Shown here piece by piece: positions 8,148 to 16,526 of a DNA stretch of 39,262 bases. Positions within the stretch are counted from its first letter, which is position 1. The number at the start of each line of letters is the position of its first letter. Source of the DNA: Anaerolineae bacterium (lineage in GTDB: Bacteria; Chloroflexota; Anaerolineae; Anaerolineales; E44-bin32); the NCBI GenBank assembly GCA_011174825.1, contig DUEZ01000088.1, forward strand, positions 1 to 39,262. Direction: 5' to 3'. The notes under the pieces are model-generated. The model saw nothing but the letters and a program-made list of their open reading frames with translations, ran no database searches and was not told the DNA's origin. The position numbers were made by a program, and so were the translations under genes.

Positions 8148-9113
8148 CTATTTATCCTCGCTCGCACTTGTCTTCTCATCAGACTTCTTGCGTAAACCAC
8201 CAGCTACCCATCCCTCAGGAAGCTGTTCTCCGACGGACCGCCTGAGTTGACGCACAGGTTTAATCAACCGCCACTCAATGCCAAGGAAATTGCGCTTCAT
8301 CAACCAACGCTCCACAGCACGAAGTATTCGTTCTACCGATATCGGCTGATTCCGAATTCTCCCGCCCTTTAAAATGCGATTGGCATCGAGAATCGTGTAT
8401 TTGGTCCTCTCGCCCCCTGCTAACCGTCTATTCTTCCGACCCTCCTCTAAACCATGAGGAGGCTGACCTCCAGGTAAATGCCGGTAATCATGGTTCTGGT
8501 GCACCACCATCACCGCAGGTGTCACCTCCACCACTGGCCATCCACGCTGCCTGGCGTGATAGATCATCCAATTGTCCCACTGGGGTCGACCGATGACGAA
8601 TTCAGGCATGTCTTGATACTGATAACGATTGAAGATGAAGTAATCGATGCTGAAGATGGGATGAATTTGTCCCATCAATCGAACATCAGCTCTCAAACGG
8701 TCATCCCAACCTGGGCTGAAATCTAAAGGTTGATCGATATCTAGTCCCCACCGTCGACCAACGATCAAGAATGAACTATATTGGTGGGATACCAGTCTGG
8801 TGGCCTTCAAAAAATCGGGCATGAGGATGATATCGGCGTTAACAGGGGCTAATATTGGTCTGGCACTCGCCATACGAGCTTGATGGAATAAAGAACGCAC
8901 GAGCGGTGTGCCCCACTGGTTGCGTTCAACTTCGCGGATATGGTGGATCCTGAATTCCTTCGCCACTTCCGCCAAACCCACCTCGTCCCCAATGAGGAAC
9001 ACTTCAACCTCCGGTCCTAGCTGGAGCCAAGATTGGATAGCGTTCCGCTGAATGGTCGCGATGAAAGGGTCATCGAAAGGCTTAGGTGTACTGAATATGG
9101 TCATCAGTGCCAT
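8148..9113 (-). CDS. putative GT-A-like glycosyltransferase of unknown specificity
   Basis: The 321-residue soluble protein begins MALMTIFSTPKPFDDPF. It has a nucleotide-sugar transferase-like layout: VEVFLIGDE, then APVNADIILMPDFL with a candidate DxD-like NAD metal site near residue 95. Later come FSIDYFIFNR, RPQWDNWMIYHARQRGW, and a VVHQNHDYRHLPGG histidine/aspartate-rich segment, followed by a basic C-terminal tail. This layout recurs in uncharacterised proteins of surface-polysaccharide clusters. I do not recognise a characterised member. It is followed directly by the GT2 gene (TAG then ATG), so the two are probably translationally coupled. Confidence 0.65.
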   Translation of the reverse strand: MALMTIFSTPKPFDDPFIATIQRNAIQSWLQLGPEVEVFLIGDEVGLAEVAKEFRIHHIREVERNQWGTPLVRSLFHQARMASARPILAPVNADIILMPDFLKATRLVSHQYSSFLIVGRRWGLDIDQPLDFSPGWDDRLRADVRLMGQIHPIFSIDYFIFNRYQYQDMPEFVIGRPQWDNWMIYHARQRGWPVVEVTPAVMVVHQNHDYRHLPGGQPPHGLEEGRKNRRLAGGERTKYTILDANRILKGGRIRNQPISVERILRAVERWLMKRNFLGIEWRLIKPVRQLRRSVGEQLPEGWVAGGLRKKSDEKTSASEDK

Positions 9114-9147
9114 GGGTCACGCTCAATAAAACTTAAAATATTCATTG

Positions 9148-9870
9148 CTATCCGGTTTCAATCTCGTTCTGACGTTGAAGAAGGTAGCGCTCGGCTATCC
9201 AAAAATCTTCCTCGGTATCAATATTGACCGAATCCTCGCTCGCCATGATGTAAGGCTTACACGGCGGCACCAATAAACTTTCACACTCAATAAAGGCTAC
9301 CCTTCGCACGGCATAGATGGCGCCGTTGCGGGTATAGGTCATCGAGAGTTCCTGTCTACGTGTTTGTATCCCATCCAAGTCCCGACCGGAAAAAGTCTGT
9401 AATTCACCACCTTCAGAAAGGATGAACTGCCAATTGGGATGGAAATGCGCTGGAACGAGACTGACGGAGACGACTGAATTGACTTCAGTCGCTGAGATCA
9501 ATTCAAGGCAATCTTCGATGTGTTCTGCCCGACGGAGGGGGGCGGTGGGTTGAAGGACCACGATGATCTCAGGCTGATAGCCATCTTCAGCAAGTGACCG
9601 CACTGCTTGCTGGATCACAGGCACCATGGGGGTATCGTCTTGTGCCAAATCTGCTGGTCGTCGTAGAACTTCACTTCCCACATCGGCAACAAGCTCAGCA
9701 ATTTCTACATCCTCTGTGGAAACAACTACCCGATTAAGGGCTTGGCATTTGCGGGCTGTCTCAAGTGCATAATGGATCAATGGTTTCCCAGCCAAAAGTC
9801 GGATATTTTTTCGTGGAACGCCCTTCGAACCTCCACGAGCTGGGATGATGGCCAGAACCTCCTGCTTCAT
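9148..9870 (-). CDS. neuA: acylneuraminate (nonulosonate) cytidylyltransferase
   Basis: The 240-residue single-domain enzyme should transfer CMP from CTP to a nonulosonic acid. The nucleotide-binding PARGGSKGVPRKNIR (about 11-25) is followed by STEDVEIAELV, LQPTAPLR and, at the C-terminus, NIDTEEDFWIAE. These are the hallmark NeuA/KdsB-type motifs. It is clearly paralogous to the N-terminal half of the fusion protein at 3037-4269 (PARGGSKSIPRKNIR there) but lacks a phosphatase domain. Its ATG overlaps the TGA of the deacetylase gene (ATGA), so the two are coupled. With neuC and neuB upstream it completes a standard three-step route. Confidence 0.93.
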   Translation of the reverse strand: MKQEVLAIIPARGGSKGVPRKNIRLLAGKPLIHYALETARKCQALNRVVVSTEDVEIAELVADVGSEVLRRPADLAQDDTPMVPVIQQAVRSLAEDGYQPEIIVVLQPTAPLRRAEHIEDCLELISATEVNSVVSVSLVPAHFHPNWQFILSEGGELQTFSGRDLDGIQTRRQELSMTYTRNGAIYAVRRVAFIECESLLVPPCKPYIMASEDSVNIDTEEDFWIAERYLLQRQNEIETG

Positions 9871-10907
9871 ATCCCGCCTCCCTCAACCATCACGCCCTCA
9901 TTGAAAAACACGGTTCGGTATTGTGTCATCGGAGGATGAACAGTAAAACTGCCATCGTCTTCATCAACGAAAAGCAACGGGGATTTACCGCCAGGGGCAT
10001 CGTTGGTTGATACGCGCGCTAGCAGTTGAGGATGAGCCAGGGATCGATTTACACTCCGCTCCATTGTGAACCCGGCCACAAAACCTGTTTTCCTGGCTAC
10101 TCGGGCCACACCTTCAGAGACCGCCGTGACTCCGCCATAGGGGTAGCTGATGATCCTTATCTCCTGTCCTGTTACGCTCTCCAGGATCGAACGAGATTGG
10201 AGAAGATTTTCGACCAATGTCTGATGCTCCAGTATCGCCAACGGACAATGGTAATGAGAATGGCTACCGATCATGTGCTTTTCGGAGAGAGCACGGATCT
10301 GCTTCTTATCCATATACATCTCACGACAGAATGCTGTTTCATCGAATTCATGGGAGAACATGGCATCAATCAATCGTTCAAAGTCCGCAAATGGGATCAC
10401 ATGATTCAGCAGGTACTTGATCCGTTTCGTCGCCTCGTCATCGTAGAGGTATTGTTGATTGGCTGCATCATCGTCTACCTGATCTACATTGAGTGACAAC
10501 CCGATCATCTCGGCAATCTCGAGCAGCTCTGCAAGGAACTGGTCTGGAGGTGTTGTGGCCCGCAACCGATGCATCTTATGGACGGTCAGGGCTACACCTT
10601 CGCTAAATGGTTGGGTGCAGATGAAGAATACGCCGCTCACGCCATGTCGTTCCAGCACCGGTGCCGCCTGAGTAAATTGCTCGTTCAGTCCATCGTCGAA
10701 GGTGATCAAGCACGCTTTCTCTGGCAATCCCCTAACATCATCAACAGCACGTATCAAATCATTACCACTGATCAACTCGAAATGCCTGCCCAACTCGAAC
10801 AGCTGGTTATCCAGCTGATCTGCAGGTGTAGGGTAAATCCCAGGATATGGATATCTCCCCGCAGGTTGGATGTAGTGGAAGTTGACGGCTAACAACATAT
10901 TCCGCAT
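9867..10907 (-). CDS. polysaccharide deacetylase (NodB-domain) family protein
   Basis: The 346-residue protein has the NodB-fold motifs LITFDDGLNEQF (catalytic and metal-binding Asp pair near residue 70), GSHSHYHCPLAIL (metal-binding histidines near residue 218) and SYPYGG. There is no signal peptide or anchor, so it appears cytoplasmic. This differs from cell-wall deacetylases and fits action on a soluble sugar, nucleotide-sugar or CMP-nonulosonate. It lies between a formyltransferase and neuA, overlapping neuA by four bases. This suggests removal of an N-acetyl group from a nonulosonate precursor before re-acylation (inference). It may also be needed to make an N-unsubstituted sugar. Confidence 0.86.
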   Translation of the reverse strand: MRNMLLAVNFHYIQPAGRYPYPGIYPTPADQLDNQLFELGRHFELISGNDLIRAVDDVRGLPEKACLITFDDGLNEQFTQAAPVLERHGVSGVFFICTQPFSEGVALTVHKMHRLRATTPPDQFLAELLEIAEMIGLSLNVDQVDDDAANQQYLYDDEATKRIKYLLNHVIPFADFERLIDAMFSHEFDETAFCREMYMDKKQIRALSEKHMIGSHSHYHCPLAILEHQTLVENLLQSRSILESVTGQEIRIISYPYGGVTAVSEGVARVARKTGFVAGFTMERSVNRSLAHPQLLARVSTNDAPGGKSPLLFVDEDDGSFTVHPPMTQYRTVFFNEGVMVEGGGI

Positions 10908-10915
10908 ACGCCTTT

Positions 10916-11701
10916 TTACTCGATGATCGGGTAACGGTCAGCACGTTCAGGCTCAGCCAGGTAAGCCTCGATCATTCCCGCATCGAAATTACGCCACATC
11001 TGACGGACCGCCTCGACATTGAAATCCGCTCGTTTATACAACCGCCCACCTTCGGGCTGTGGCTTTGGTTTGATCTTCCCGGCAGTGTAATCCTTAATCG
11101 TAGCAATCATAGCTTCGGTACCGGCAATAATCGCCTTACAACCTAGATCGTGGTTCCTATCCCCAACAGAGATCTCCGGTCGAACCTGTTTTAAGATCGC
11201 GCCAGCGTCCACATCCAAGGTCGCCAAGTGGATCGTCACACCGACCAACTCGGGTTCGCCGTTGACCAAAGGCCAGAAGTTGGTGCCGGAGCCGCGGTAA
11301 TAGGGTGACAATCCGAGGTGCATATTAATTGTTCGACCCTCAAAAGTGTTAAGTAGGCGCTCGCGAATAATGCTTGAGCCATATAGAACAAGGTACTGGG
11401 GGGCTTTGTCCATGATCCATGCAAAGACTTGATCCGAGTTTGCCTCTCCCTTCGATACTCTCAACAGCCAATTTTGGGGCAAGGTCATCTGTTCACTTGA
11501 TACAAAATAACGCCTCTCGGCTTGTCCACGCTCCTCAAAATGCCGCCTAAGATCAGAAAGCTCGTCTGGTTCACCTTCAATCTTCGGCTGATAAACGGAT
11601 TCGGAAACCACGCCCCGTACATCGAAGTGAAAGTTTAATTGATCGACGAAGTAGTTATGGCGCAGCTGGTCCCCTGTGATGATCACGATCGGAAAATCCA
11701 T
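10916..11701 (-). CDS. formyltransferase-family protein (sugar N-formyltransferase candidate)
   Basis: The 261-residue protein has the formyltransferase N-terminal fold. The catalytic triad of the family is visible: Asn and His in INMHLGLSPYYRG (about 126 and 128) and Asp in LDVDAGAIL (about 165). The enzyme class uses 10-formyl-tetrahydrofolate to formylate an amino group. It lacks the tRNA-binding C-terminal domain of methionyl-tRNA formyltransferase, which fits a sugar substrate. The start at ATG 11701 is preceded by GAGGG at good spacing. An ATG five codons earlier lacks a site. It sits between neuC and the deacetylase, which suggests N-formylation of a sialic-acid-like sugar (inference). 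Confidence 0.86.
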   Translation of the reverse strand: MDFPIVIITGDQLRHNYFVDQLNFHFDVRGVVSESVYQPKIEGEPDELSDLRRHFEERGQAERRYFVSSEQMTLPQNWLLRVSKGEANSDQVFAWIMDKAPQYLVLYGSSIIRERLLNTFEGRTINMHLGLSPYYRGSGTNFWPLVNGEPELVGVTIHLATLDVDAGAILKQVRPEISVGDRNHDLGCKAIIAGTEAMIATIKDYTAGKIKPKPQPEGGRLYKRADFNVEAVRQMWRNFDAGMIEAYLAEPERADRYPIIE

Positions 11702-11727
11702 TTCTCTTACCCTCATATTAGCCTGAG

Positions 11728-12882
11728 CTAATACGTCAATCGCTTCTCGAAGGTGAGAGGCACGTGGGCGAGTAAATCAGCAATACGCTCCCCCGCCTTA
11801 CCGTCCCCATAGATCGTTTCCTGTGGGTAATGTCCATGATCGACTTGTTGTCGAATGGCTTTAAGAATCGATGTCCGGTCATCTGGCACATCTATCACAT
11901 TGGCACCACGCTCCCGACCTTCCTGGCGGGAACCGATATTGACAACCGGGATCCCGAGGTATGAACATTCACGTATCCCAACACTGGAGTTCCCAACGAC
12001 TACACGACTGTTGTAAATCAAACGTAGGAAATCCTCAGGAGACATGTTGCGATAGAAATGCATCTTTGCGGTATGGTTCTCCTCACGGAAGACTCGGATG
12101 CCCTTTGATGTTCCATCGGAACCTGCGTCAACATTTGGCCAGAACCAAAACGCAGGGATCCCAGTCTCATGAACTGCCTGGAGTGTCTCAGTTACCTGGA
12201 AAAGTGCGCTTTCGTACTCCGTTGTAACGGGATGCTGCATGACGACCAGATAATCTTCAGAGAGATCGAGGGTTTCTCCCACACCACCATACTTGGAGAA
12301 AGGGTCAAAATCGAGATCAGGATTGTTTAGTATTGAAGCCGCTAAATCGATCGAAGGACAACCCGTAACAAAGATTGCATCAGGATCCTCTCCCATCCGT
12401 TCGACGCGTTCAGCCGCTTTTTGTGTCGCCACGAAATGAAGATTGGAGAGCTTAGTCACAGCATGGCGTACCTTCTCATCGATCGATCCAGTAACCTCAC
12501 CCCCTTGTACATGGGCAACGGGTACATTCATATAGGATGCGGCTACCGCGGTTGCCAGAGTCTCATAGCGGTCAGCAATGGTGATCACGACATCTGGTTT
12601 CAAATTATCGAAAATGGTTGTCAATTCCACGAGCCCCAGACCAGTCGATTTCGCAGAAGCTATTGGGTTTTCACCCTCGACTACCATGTAAACGCGGGCG
12701 GAGATGTTAAAACCGTCGCGTTCGATGTAATCGATCGTATCTCCGTAACGATGCAGTAACGCCGATGCACCGATAACCAGTTGCAGATTCAGATCATGAT
12801 GATCCTCGATCGCCCGTATTGCGGTTTTGATGCGCGAATAACTCGGTCGGGCGGTAACGACAACACAGATGTCCCTGGCCAT
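11728..12882 (-). CDS. neuC: hydrolysing UDP-GlcNAc 2-epimerase (NeuC/LegG type)
   Basis: The 384-residue GT-B-fold enzyme has VVVTARPSYSRIK at the N-terminus, DVVITIADRYETLATA, VAHVQGGEVTGSIDEKVRHA, TGCPSIDLA, MQHPVTTE and VGNSSVGIRE. These are the signature elements of the hydrolysing 2-epimerases that release ManNAc (NeuC) or a 2,4-diacetamido analogue (LegG) plus UDP. No 4,6-dehydratase/aminotransferase pair for UDP-2,4-diacetamido sugars is visible in this window, which favours plain UDP-GlcNAc. A substrate made elsewhere cannot be excluded. AGGAGGT lies about ten bases before the ATG. The gene follows neuB after 30 bp. Confidence 0.92.
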   Translation of the reverse strand: MARDICVVVTARPSYSRIKTAIRAIEDHHDLNLQLVIGASALLHRYGDTIDYIERDGFNISARVYMVVEGENPIASAKSTGLGLVELTTIFDNLKPDVVITIADRYETLATAVAASYMNVPVAHVQGGEVTGSIDEKVRHAVTKLSNLHFVATQKAAERVERMGEDPDAIFVTGCPSIDLAASILNNPDLDFDPFSKYGGVGETLDLSEDYLVVMQHPVTTEYESALFQVTETLQAVHETGIPAFWFWPNVDAGSDGTSKGIRVFREENHTAKMHFYRNMSPEDFLRLIYNSRVVVGNSSVGIRECSYLGIPVVNIGSRQEGRERGANVIDVPDDRTSILKAIRQQVDHGHYPQETIYGDGKAGERIADLLAHVPLTFEKRLTY

Positions 12883-12912
12883 ATCAACATCGACCTCCTG
12901 AGGGTTGAAAGG

Positions 12913-13950
12913 TCATACCAGATCCTCCTCTTGTATAAGTTCGTCCTTCACAACCGCTCTGCGCAAACTCCGACCAATTAAAGCCCCCAGTTGATCTGCA
13001 GGGATCCCAGTCCCTGGTTTCTTGATCGTCAAATGGTCACGCTCGAGGATCGTCCCTTCGGGGAGATCCAATCGGGCTACAACACTCTTAAAGAATGCCT
13101 GACGCAGGGGTACCATTTCCTCCGCGATCGCATCCTTGTCGACCGGGTTGTCTCGAACCCTCTCGATGAATCGAACACCCTCAATCAATTGACGGAGCTC
13201 AGCGGTGGTGAGTGATGCTGGCACATCAGGTCCGAACATCTCCTTACTTAAGGTTACGTGGACCTCCAACATATCGACACCAAGCGTGGCCGCCGCCAAA
13301 CCGGGGAAGATCACCCCTGAGTGATCTGACAATCCTACTGGGCATTCGTATCGCTGACGAAAGGTATCCAAAAGGTTGAGGCCGACCTTTTCTGGAGGAC
13401 ATGGATACGCTGTTGTGCATTGATAAATCAGAAGTGGAAGCTCTTCGCCCTTAATCCATTCAACTGCGGCATCGATCTCGGACCATGGGCTCATACCAGT
13501 TGAGAGTAAGATCGGAAGCTTGGTCTCAGCGATACGCTCAAATATTGGTGTGCTGCCAACCTCACCTGAAGGAACCTTCCAAGCAGGAACACCAATACGT
13601 TGTAACAATTCGACCGCTTCAAGCGAGAAGGGCGAACTCAGGAAGATCAATCCTGCCTCCCGAGCATGTTGAGCCAAACCTGACCATTGCTCTTCGGTGA
13701 ACTCCATACGTTTCCAGTATTCATAGCGCGATGCATCCTGTTGGCTGAAACGCACTCGAAAGGGCTCATCAGGAGTGCTCTCTGCATCGGCGATGTGTGT
13801 CTGGAATTTAACCCCGTCCGCTCCAGCCTCAGCGATCGCGTCTATGAACGCATGAGCCATTCCCAGGCTCCCATCATGCGCTTGTGCGACCTCGCCAAAG
13901 ATTAAGCACCGATGTCTCATTCCAACCGTATGTCCGTCGATCTCAAACAC
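12913..13950 (-). CDS. neuB: nonulosonate (sialic-acid-type) synthase with C-terminal SAF domain
   Basis: The 345-residue enzyme condenses PEP with the 2-acetamido sugar from NeuC. The barrel motifs are VKFQTH (about 48-53), KVPSGE, LSTGMS, CTTAYPCPP, GLSDHSG and EVHVTLS. Residues about 285-345 form the SAF/antifreeze-like domain with LTIKKPGTGI. The N-terminal metal/PEP motif is unusual: GEVAQAHDGS replaces the common AEIGxNHNG. The start codon is GTG at 13950 with GGAGG seven bases upstream. There is an 81-bp gap to the methyltransferase gene, and neuC follows. It is only distantly similar to the SAF-less paralogue at 2160-3035, so the two probably make different sugars. Confidence 0.93.
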   Translation of the reverse strand: MFEIDGHTVGMRHRCLIFGEVAQAHDGSLGMAHAFIDAIAEAGADGVKFQTHIADAESTPDEPFRVRFSQQDASRYEYWKRMEFTEEQWSGLAQHAREAGLIFLSSPFSLEAVELLQRIGVPAWKVPSGEVGSTPIFERIAETKLPILLSTGMSPWSEIDAAVEWIKGEELPLLIYQCTTAYPCPPEKVGLNLLDTFRQRYECPVGLSDHSGVIFPGLAAATLGVDMLEVHVTLSKEMFGPDVPASLTTAELRQLIEGVRFIERVRDNPVDKDAIAEEMVPLRQAFFKSVVARLDLPEGTILERDHLTIKKPGTGIPADQLGALIGRSLRRAVVKDELIQEEDLV

Positions 13951-14031
13951 AACAAGCCTCCAGCGAAATGCTTTCAGACCCTAATTTCAACCGATCACCA
14001 TCCAACTCTTATACCCAACTCAAAGATACAT

Positions 14032-14910
14032 TCACGCTTTACGGATCACGATTAACGGATATTGCCCATATAAACCTAAAACTCGAGGAGCACATTCTTC
14101 CAACCAATAGAGTAACCTCAGGACCAATCTTCCGCCAAGCTTGCGATGGATTAACGTCCGGAGAAAATCGGTGCTCACGCTCCGCCACACGAAAATCTCC
14201 AACGGCATCTCTGATCCGATCTCCTGCTTCAACCAGGACGGATCCTCACGATGGACAAAAGTCGCTTGCTGCTCATCAGTCATCCCAGAGCTGTTCGATC
14301 CATGTTGATCCTGCTCGAAATAACTTTCCCGCCCTGTCGCTCTCCGATAGATCCTCAGAATGAACACGGCGATACGGATCAAAGGACTAAAGAACCGCAT
14401 AAGCGGTGATTCACGCCAACCGTTTACGATGACGGCCGAATTCGAAGGTATCATCACCCGAAAAATCTCAGCGTATGCCTCCACTTGTTCATCTCGGGGC
14501 AGATGATGAAATGTGTGCAATGAAACAACACCTCCAAAGATATCTTCCTTAAAAGGTAAATTAGCAACATCCGAGACAACAAATAATCCATGATCATTGA
14601 TTCGTTCCCGCGCTTCTTTTAAAGCCACGTGGGAAATGTCTGCACAAACCCGGTACTGATAGCCTTTGGAGTACTCCAGGTACTCAGGATATTGAATAGG
14701 TCCCGAACCAGCATCCAATAGGTACTTACCGCTTGGGGTGATATGACGAGTTACGCGCAGGTGGCATCGATGCACATATTCTTGGGATACCGGGCGCAAA
14801 TCCTCATACCGAGCATTCTGGTAACAGCAATCGCCAACGCGTTTCCAACCCACGTGATCATAGAATGCCTGGACCTGCTGCTTGATCTCCGGATCTGCGG
14901 GGGTGCTCAC
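14032..14910 (-). CDS. class I SAM-dependent methyltransferase (Methyltransf_11 type)
   Basis: The 292-residue protein has the SAM-binding LLDAGSGPIQYPEYL (near residue 63), an acidic CADIS after strand 2, VVSDVANLPFKEDIFGGVVS, and LHTFHHLPRDEQ, which is the UbiE-like motif order. A hydrophobic stretch near residues 170-190 (LIRIAVFILRIYRRA) may associate with the membrane or lipid substrates. The GTG start overlaps the TGA of the upstream capsule-type transferase (GTGA), which indicates coupling. It could methylate a sugar, the polyprenyl-linked glycan, or the chain terminus. Terminal methylation is a known length signal in Wzm/Wzt systems and the exporter is two genes away (inference). Confidence 0.85.
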   Translation of the reverse strand: MSTPADPEIKQQVQAFYDHVGWKRVGDCCYQNARYEDLRPVSQEYVHRCHLRVTRHITPSGKYLLDAGSGPIQYPEYLEYSKGYQYRVCADISHVALKEARERINDHGLFVVSDVANLPFKEDIFGGVVSLHTFHHLPRDEQVEAYAEIFRVMIPSNSAVIVNGWRESPLMRFFSPLIRIAVFILRIYRRATGRESYFEQDQHGSNSSGMTDEQQATFVHREDPSWLKQEIGSEMPLEIFVWRSVSTDFLRTLIHRKLGGRLVLRLLYWLEECAPRVLGLYGQYPLIVIRKA

Positions 14911-16526
14911 TCCCTATCGCTCCAATCGATCGGTTCGCCTGTTAAGTACTGAAAGGTCCTACTGAACAAAGAACGCCCCTCCTCCCCCAATACCCTATCC
15001 AATGGCCATTCCTTCACATCGTCCCAGAAATACAACAAATGCCAAGGGAAGGGTTTTGTGAACTCAAAGAAAAACCGATACGCGTAATGCCAGGCATCGA
15101 TTGTCTGCCCCTCTGTTAAACGGTATTCTGCTGGAGCAGCAAGTACGCGGTCGAGAAGTTCAAAGTATGCATCCCAACTATCGGGGTCAAGAGTAAAACC
15201 TTTTCCTCGGTAATGGGTGAAACCGGCCACGATTACCGGCACCCCACTCATCGCCATCTCCATGCCGACAGTCGTGGTGTAGACCAACCCAAGATCCGAG
15301 ATTTCCATAATATCGTACGTGTTGATGGGGGCTTCGGCGGTGACCAGATGGATATGTTCGGGTAATGTCGGAAGCGTTTGCTCTACCACCTCGGACATCG
15401 ACGTACCATACGGGAATCTCGATTCCGAGGGATGGATGCGGATGACGAGTTGGATATCCGGTCGGTTGGTGAAATACCTTACAGTGCGCTCAAGCCACTC
15501 CGATAAGCTATTGGTGAAAATCTGTCGGCTCAGCGTTGCGCTATCACCAAACACGTTCGGAGCGAGCAGCACGACCGGCCTCGCATCCAACCCAAGTTCA
15601 CCTCGGATGTGCTCTTCACCCTGCCTTGGTACATCTTGAAACTTAATTGAGAAATGCTTCCAGATATTTCCATGCTGACGAGCAGCGAGCAGCGACTTCA
15701 GGCTTTCTCGCTCTTTCATCGTGAATTGGCGATCCTTCTGTGCTCCCCAGAATTCGTCTGTATCCTCCCGCATAACCTCGTTATTTTGCGCTAATCGGAC
15801 GCGGTGTTCAGGTTCGTCAAATTCATAGGTCACCAATGGAATGTCGAGGTAACGAGCAACGTGATAAAGCACTCCGTATTCGAGGACACTCCCATTAGGC
15901 ACGATCACAACTTGGGGACGGTTTGCTTTCAAACAAGCGAGCGCGGCACGCGCAGCAAATTCATTGCGCTCAACCCGAAGACGATAAAGCTGTCCCTCCC
16001 GGTCAACGTCCTCAACTTTCAATGAGTATTGGAAATCACGTAACGAGATCTCGTCTACAGCCAGTCTTAACTGCTCTGGAAGTGCACCACGAAAAAGCGG
16101 GTACCGATAAAGTGATGTCACTTGAATCAGGGGCGATGTGAGATTCAACACATCCCATACGTAAGCATCCTGACGCTGCAGATCAAAGCTACTGGCTGGG
16201 ATCTTGTATCTGGCATAAGGAAGATAGGTCAGCGTGACATTGTGTCCAAGACCTGATAGGGTCAACCCAAGCGCCGTAGTGTGTTCAAGCCAATAACGAA
16301 ACGTGCCGAAGATCATTACATCTCGACCGGGCGATGATTCATTACGGGCTCTCTCTGCAGTTACACACCACCCAGGCAATGCATTTTTTAAGTTCTCCAA
16401 GGAGTTGTGACCAGCAAAATGCAGTGTTGGCCCGCCTCCATCGACGACTCGCCAATAAACCTTCGCCGCATTGGGAATGGAAGCCAGCAATTGTTTTAGA
16501 CGTTCCTTCGCTGAAACGATCATCAA
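14907..16526 (-). CDS. capsule-type (KpsC/KpsS-like, GT-B fold) glycosyltransferase-like protein
   Basis: The 539-residue soluble protein has the same layout as the product of 516-2159: VVIVPNGSVLEYGVLYHVAR, a donor-side segment VIRIHPSESR with the conserved His-Pro, and VYTTTVGMEMAMSGVPVIV, the SSIGLE-type loop. These are features of capsule polysaccharide synthesis proteins. The start overlaps the stop of the ABC transporter ATPase gene by four bases, and the methyltransferase gene overlaps its own end. Its place before the neuB-neuC-neuA set suggests it uses CMP-nonulosonate, by analogy to CMP-Kdo-using KpsC/S (inference). The two paralogues may each serve one of the two nonulosonate modules. 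Confidence 0.7.
   Translation of the reverse strand: MMIVSAKERLKQLLASIPNAAKVYWRVVDGGGPTLHFAGHNSLENLKNALPGWCVTAERARNESSPGRDVMIFGTFRYWLEHTTALGLTLSGLGHNVTLTYLPYARYKIPASSFDLQRQDAYVWDVLNLTSPLIQVTSLYRYPLFRGALPEQLRLAVDEISLRDFQYSLKVEDVDREGQLYRLRVERNEFAARAALACLKANRPQVVIVPNGSVLEYGVLYHVARYLDIPLVTYEFDEPEHRVRLAQNNEVMREDTDEFWGAQKDRQFTMKERESLKSLLAARQHGNIWKHFSIKFQDVPRQGEEHIRGELGLDARPVVLLAPNVFGDSATLSRQIFTNSLSEWLERTVRYFTNRPDIQLVIRIHPSESRFPYGTSMSEVVEQTLPTLPEHIHLVTAEAPINTYDIMEISDLGLVYTTTVGMEMAMSGVPVIVAGFTHYRGKGFTLDPDSWDAYFELLDRVLAAPAEYRLTEGQTIDAWHYAYRFFFEFTKPFPWHLLYFWDDVKEWPLDRVLGEEGRSLFSRTFQYLTGEPIDWSDRE

Noticed and set aside
13951..14031. Internal promoter before neuB (TATAAG-like box)
   Set aside because: No acceptable -35 lies at proper spacing. 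Read-through from upstream genes is sufficient.
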